From: Phaeoceros laevis
Taxonomy: Eukaryota; Anthocerotophyta; Anthocerotopsida; Notothyladales
Direction of reading: 5' to 3'
Length of the DNA stretch: 38,136 nt
Assembly (NCBI GenBank): GCA_049999765.1
Contig: JBNGIQ010008495.1
Coordinates: forward strand, 1-38,136
The translations under genes were made by a program, and so were the position numbers. Below, in pieces: positions 35,666-38,136 of this stretch (its first letter is position 1; each line of letters begins with the position of its first letter). Below the pieces are notes generated by a model. That model was not told where the DNA came from. It did not search any database and was given only the letters and a program-made list of their open reading frames with translations.

Positions 35666-36026
35666 TACCTTACATCCCTATTTCGTGTATTTCAGGCCAC
35701 ACTAGTGGACAGCAAGTTCAAGTGCTGGGCGGGACTTGGAGTCCTAATGCTGTGTCTTGGGTGCAATTGAGCTTATCATATGGTTGAAGCAAACCCAGTT
35801 TTTATGATAAACAGTGCCCCACAAATGGATGGATCGTGCCGGTTCCGAAAGCGGCGGCAAGGTGACCTCGCAAGCTCGCACCTAACGAAGTCCTCCTTGC
35901 TTCCTTCCCTCAGGGTAACTCCTAGATAAGTTGAGAACCTAGCGTTGGAGGTTTTTGCGAGCGTGCCGATCTCTTTTCGAGACAAATCGAGGAGCACTAC
36001 TTGAGTAGCAACAATTCTGCGTGTCG

Positions 36027-36548
36027 ATGGCAAACAAGGGTGCGAAGAAGAGGAAGGAGGAGAACGAGAAGCATCTCAGAGTATTGCGCTTTGTCATCCT
36101 GGGTTGCAATGTGGTGTACATCATCGTCAGACTGGTCTTCTTCAATTCCTCCTTCACCTGGAAGCACTGGGTAGGGTTGATTTTCACTTTAGGAGTAGAC
36201 TACTTCGTCTACAGTCAGCTGGCTGGCATGGCGAAGCCGGAGTATGGAGAGAACGGAGAGCTGCTAGATGGAGGTGGTGACTTGAACCTGGGAGGGCTGA
36301 CCGGCTACCTGCATGACATTGTTTACATCACTTGTTTTGTGCAAGTGCTGTCAATCATCTCTGATTACTTCTGGTTGGTCTACCTGCTAATCCCCTCATT
36401 CGCCTTCTACAAGCTTTGGGGCAGTATACTCTACCCGTATCTCTCCCAGGGGTTGTCGTCCAATTCTGAGGAAGAGGATGCCAAGGCCAAAAAGAAGAGG
36501 GAGAAGCTGGAGAAGAAAGCTCAAAGGCCTAAGTTTGTCAGGAGGTGA
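36027..36548 (+). CDS. TMEM208 homologue (SND2-type ER protein)
   Basis: An intronless 173-aa frame. The start MANKGAKKRKEENEKHL at 36027 matches the conserved beginning of TMEM208 proteins; the in-frame GTG six bases upstream is not used. Hydrophobic segments occur at about 19-40 (LRVLRFVILGCNVVYIIVRL), 48-65 (VGLIFTLGVDYFVYSQL) and in two closely spaced stretches at about 95-130 (YLHDIVYITCFVQVLSII, then FWLVYLLIPSFAFYKLWG). The tail is strongly charged and coiled (EEEDAKAKKKREKLEKKAQ). The family works in the ER membrane, in the SRP-independent SND route of membrane-protein targeting. Its length is that of family members. Confidence 0.92.
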   Translation: MANKGAKKRKEENEKHLRVLRFVILGCNVVYIIVRLVFFNSSFTWKHWVGLIFTLGVDYFVYSQLAGMAKPEYGENGELLDGGGDLNLGGLTGYLHDIVYITCFVQVLSIISDYFWLVYLLIPSFAFYKLWGSILYPYLSQGLSSNSEEEDAKAKKKREKLEKKAQRPKFVRR

Positions 36549-37036
36549 TGTCTCGGTTTTAACAAGGTTTGCGAGATTTGCACGAGGCTCCTGTCAGTTG
36601 TAGGATCTGTTGAGAAAAATGCAGGCTATCATTGTGGGTGGAAGCCATATAGGAGCTCAGCGAGATTGCATGTTGGCCAGTTTTGTTCCCTCAAATGATG
36701 TACCAGGTGTATTTATGATTCATGTGCGGGGGGTTTTCGGTATAGGTTTATCCATCGGCTGACGCAAGACTCAAAGAGTGAATGCATCAGTCGTAAGTCG
36801 AGAATAGCGACTCATGCAGGCTCTTGCCTGGGTTTCAGGTTCTAGTGAATGCCTCACTGAACACAACCTGTTGCTTGCAATTATCGCCAAGCATGACGGA
36901 TAGAAAGTATGCAGTGTAGTCCTGTTCTTGAGAACACGAAGGCCGTAACTTCAGATTTCCTTTAAATGAGTATCCTTTCCCAAATGAGGGTGTAGAACAT
37001 AAAAAAAATTAGAGTTTACACGTTACATGTGCCACA
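36549..37036. other. Convergent 3' intergenic region
   Basis: These 488 bases lie between the ends of the TMEM208 (+) and TAD3-like (-) genes and presumably hold both 3' UTRs. The right part is AT-rich with an A8 run near 37001. Nothing else is seen. Confidence 0.5.
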
Positions 37037-38136
37037 TTAATTCTTCGATAATAGTAACTCGTCCTCGGGAAAGTCAAGTTGGAATACGGTATAGTGATGG
37101 TTGAGACCTCGTTGACCATGGAGCCGATATCTACTTCCCAAAGCACCGAACTTCACATTTGGAATACCATAGATGACTCTGCGGACCCTCTGATGAACCA
37201 GAGCCATCGCACACCTGCACAGATAACGTCGCAGTTTGACTTGGTGTCAGACATGACTGGCGGGATGCTCTGAAGAGTGCATCTCCGGCGAAACGGCCCA
37301 GAACAGCTTTGCACTCAACATGAAAGTATGAAAAGCATCCAAAGAACAATTACATGGCACAAGGTTCCCGAGTTATATAGGCATCATAGCCAGTGCAAAG
37401 ATACGGTTTAGGGAGATCCTCCACGCCAATGCCTAACATGCCCTCTTCGCATTCCGCTGCTGTGTCCCTGCAATCAATGATATCCTGAAGAGTAACCTCC
37501 CTGGTTAGTCCCTGCTACACATGAACATACCCGCAAATAAAGAGGTAAAAGATAAGTGACTAACAGATGATGAGGAAGTTCGTTGCCTCTTTAACGTAGA
37601 TTGGCTGATAACCAGCTCAGCATCATCCCTTTCAAAATTTTGGATACAAATGTTGTCTGTTGTGACTTTGTCTTCAAGCGGAAACAGCTCACAATCCCGT
37701 CTAGCAGACCTTTCGATTGCAACCATGACTGCATGACGCAGGGGATGCGAGCAAAAACCTTGTGCTGGTATGTTCAGCTCCTCATCTGATGTTGTAATGC
37801 ATTCGACACTGTGTGCATGCACATCATTGGAGGCCCTTGCAAAAGTAGCTGTTGGCAGCTGGGATGTGGCACAGCTTGTCTGTGCATCAAATCCGCCTCT
37901 TGTCTCGTCATGTGCAGCAGCAATGACGATATTCAACTCAGGATCCACAAGCACCACACCATTTCCAGGCTGCATTACAGAGGGAAAAAATCAGACAAGG
38001 GGTATCAACACCGCATCAAGACAATGTACCACTGTTCAACAAGAGTAAGGTATCTCCAACATTTGCCTAAAGCAGTGCAAAACATTAGTACCTGGCGATA
38101 CCTTTGGGCAAGACGGGCCTGGTTGATTGCTAGCTT
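37037..38136 (-). CDS. tRNA-specific adenosine deaminase subunit TAD3 (partial, 5' end missing)
   Basis: Four exons are visible: 38136-38092 (cut by the window edge), 37969-37565, 37511-37354 and 37214-37037 (262 codons with stop). NGVVLVDPELNIVIAA begins the deaminase fold. The first zinc ligand is in HPLRHAVMVAIE, where Val replaces the catalytic Glu of active deaminases, a trait of TAD3/ADAT3. The other ligands are in EPCAMCAMALVH (PCxxC), split by an intron within the Met codon. The C-terminus GALGSRYRLHGQRGLNHHYTVF is typical of the family. With TAD2 it converts A34 to inosine in tRNA anticodons. A Ser/Thr-rich segment of about 45 residues is inserted before HPLRHAV. The N-terminal domain lies beyond the window. 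Confidence 0.9.

Larger units (their letters stand above)
35366..36026. other. Intergenic region containing the scaffold gap
   Basis: Apart from the N run, the region has an 18-base direct repeat and the probable promoter and leader of the TMEM208 gene. No gene is seen in the readable part. The PPR 3' UTR runs into the gap. Confidence 0.5.

Overview
This is nuclear DNA of a land plant. Most genes are split by short GT-AG introns, often 80-170 nt, and several genes are plant-specific: a DYW-type PPR protein, a remorin, plastid IF-2, plastid beta-amylase, a DUF616/MUCI70-type protein and a galectin-domain GT31 galactosyltransferase. Eleven genes in 38 kb is compact. A vasohibin-type tubulin carboxypeptidase (a family I associate with ciliated lineages) and a DYW-PPR gene suggest a seedless plant with swimming sperm, perhaps a bryophyte such as a hornwort. 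That placement is inference; no single sequence proves it. A run of exactly 100 N marks a scaffold gap.

Layout, left to right: (1) + strand GT31 hydroxyproline O-galactosyltransferase, 1017-3817. (2) - strand vasohibin-like tubulinyl-Tyr carboxypeptidase, 4368-6941. (3) + small C2H2 zinc-finger protein, 7574-7891. (4) + GTE1-type bromodomain/NET protein, 9132 to about 11513. (5) A gene-poor AT-rich island, about 11.5-14.4 kb, with a 3-copy tandem repeat and a tRNA-derived SINE-like head. (6) - remorin, 14407-16640. (7) - plastid translation initiation factor IF-2, 17964-23368, 14 exons. (8) + DUF616/MUCI70-like putative glycosyltransferase, 23961-27268. (9) An intergenic region with two strong inverted repeats near 28.0-28.2 kb. 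(10) - plastid beta-amylase, 29036-31296. (11) + PPR-DYW editing factor with a frameshift before its DYW domain, 32724-35365. (12) Gap. (13) + intronless TMEM208/SND2 homologue, 36027-36548. (14) - TAD3-like tRNA adenosine deaminase subunit, cut by the right window edge.

Exon models were built by hand from splice sites, reading phase and recalled family alignments. Phases close without conflict in every multi-exon gene, which is the main support. Neighbours are often divergent or convergent (vasohibin/zinc finger share 632 bp; IF-2/MUCI70-like share 592 bp; beta-amylase/PPR share 1.4 kb), but there is no operon-like functional grouping. Themes are cell-wall and Golgi glycosylation (GT31, MUCI70-like), plastid or organelle gene expression (IF-2, PPR-DYW), starch breakdown, chromatin reading, tRNA modification and ER membrane-protein insertion. 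The most unusual gene is the vasohibin: its Cys-His-Ser triad is intact and spaced exactly as in animal VASH1.
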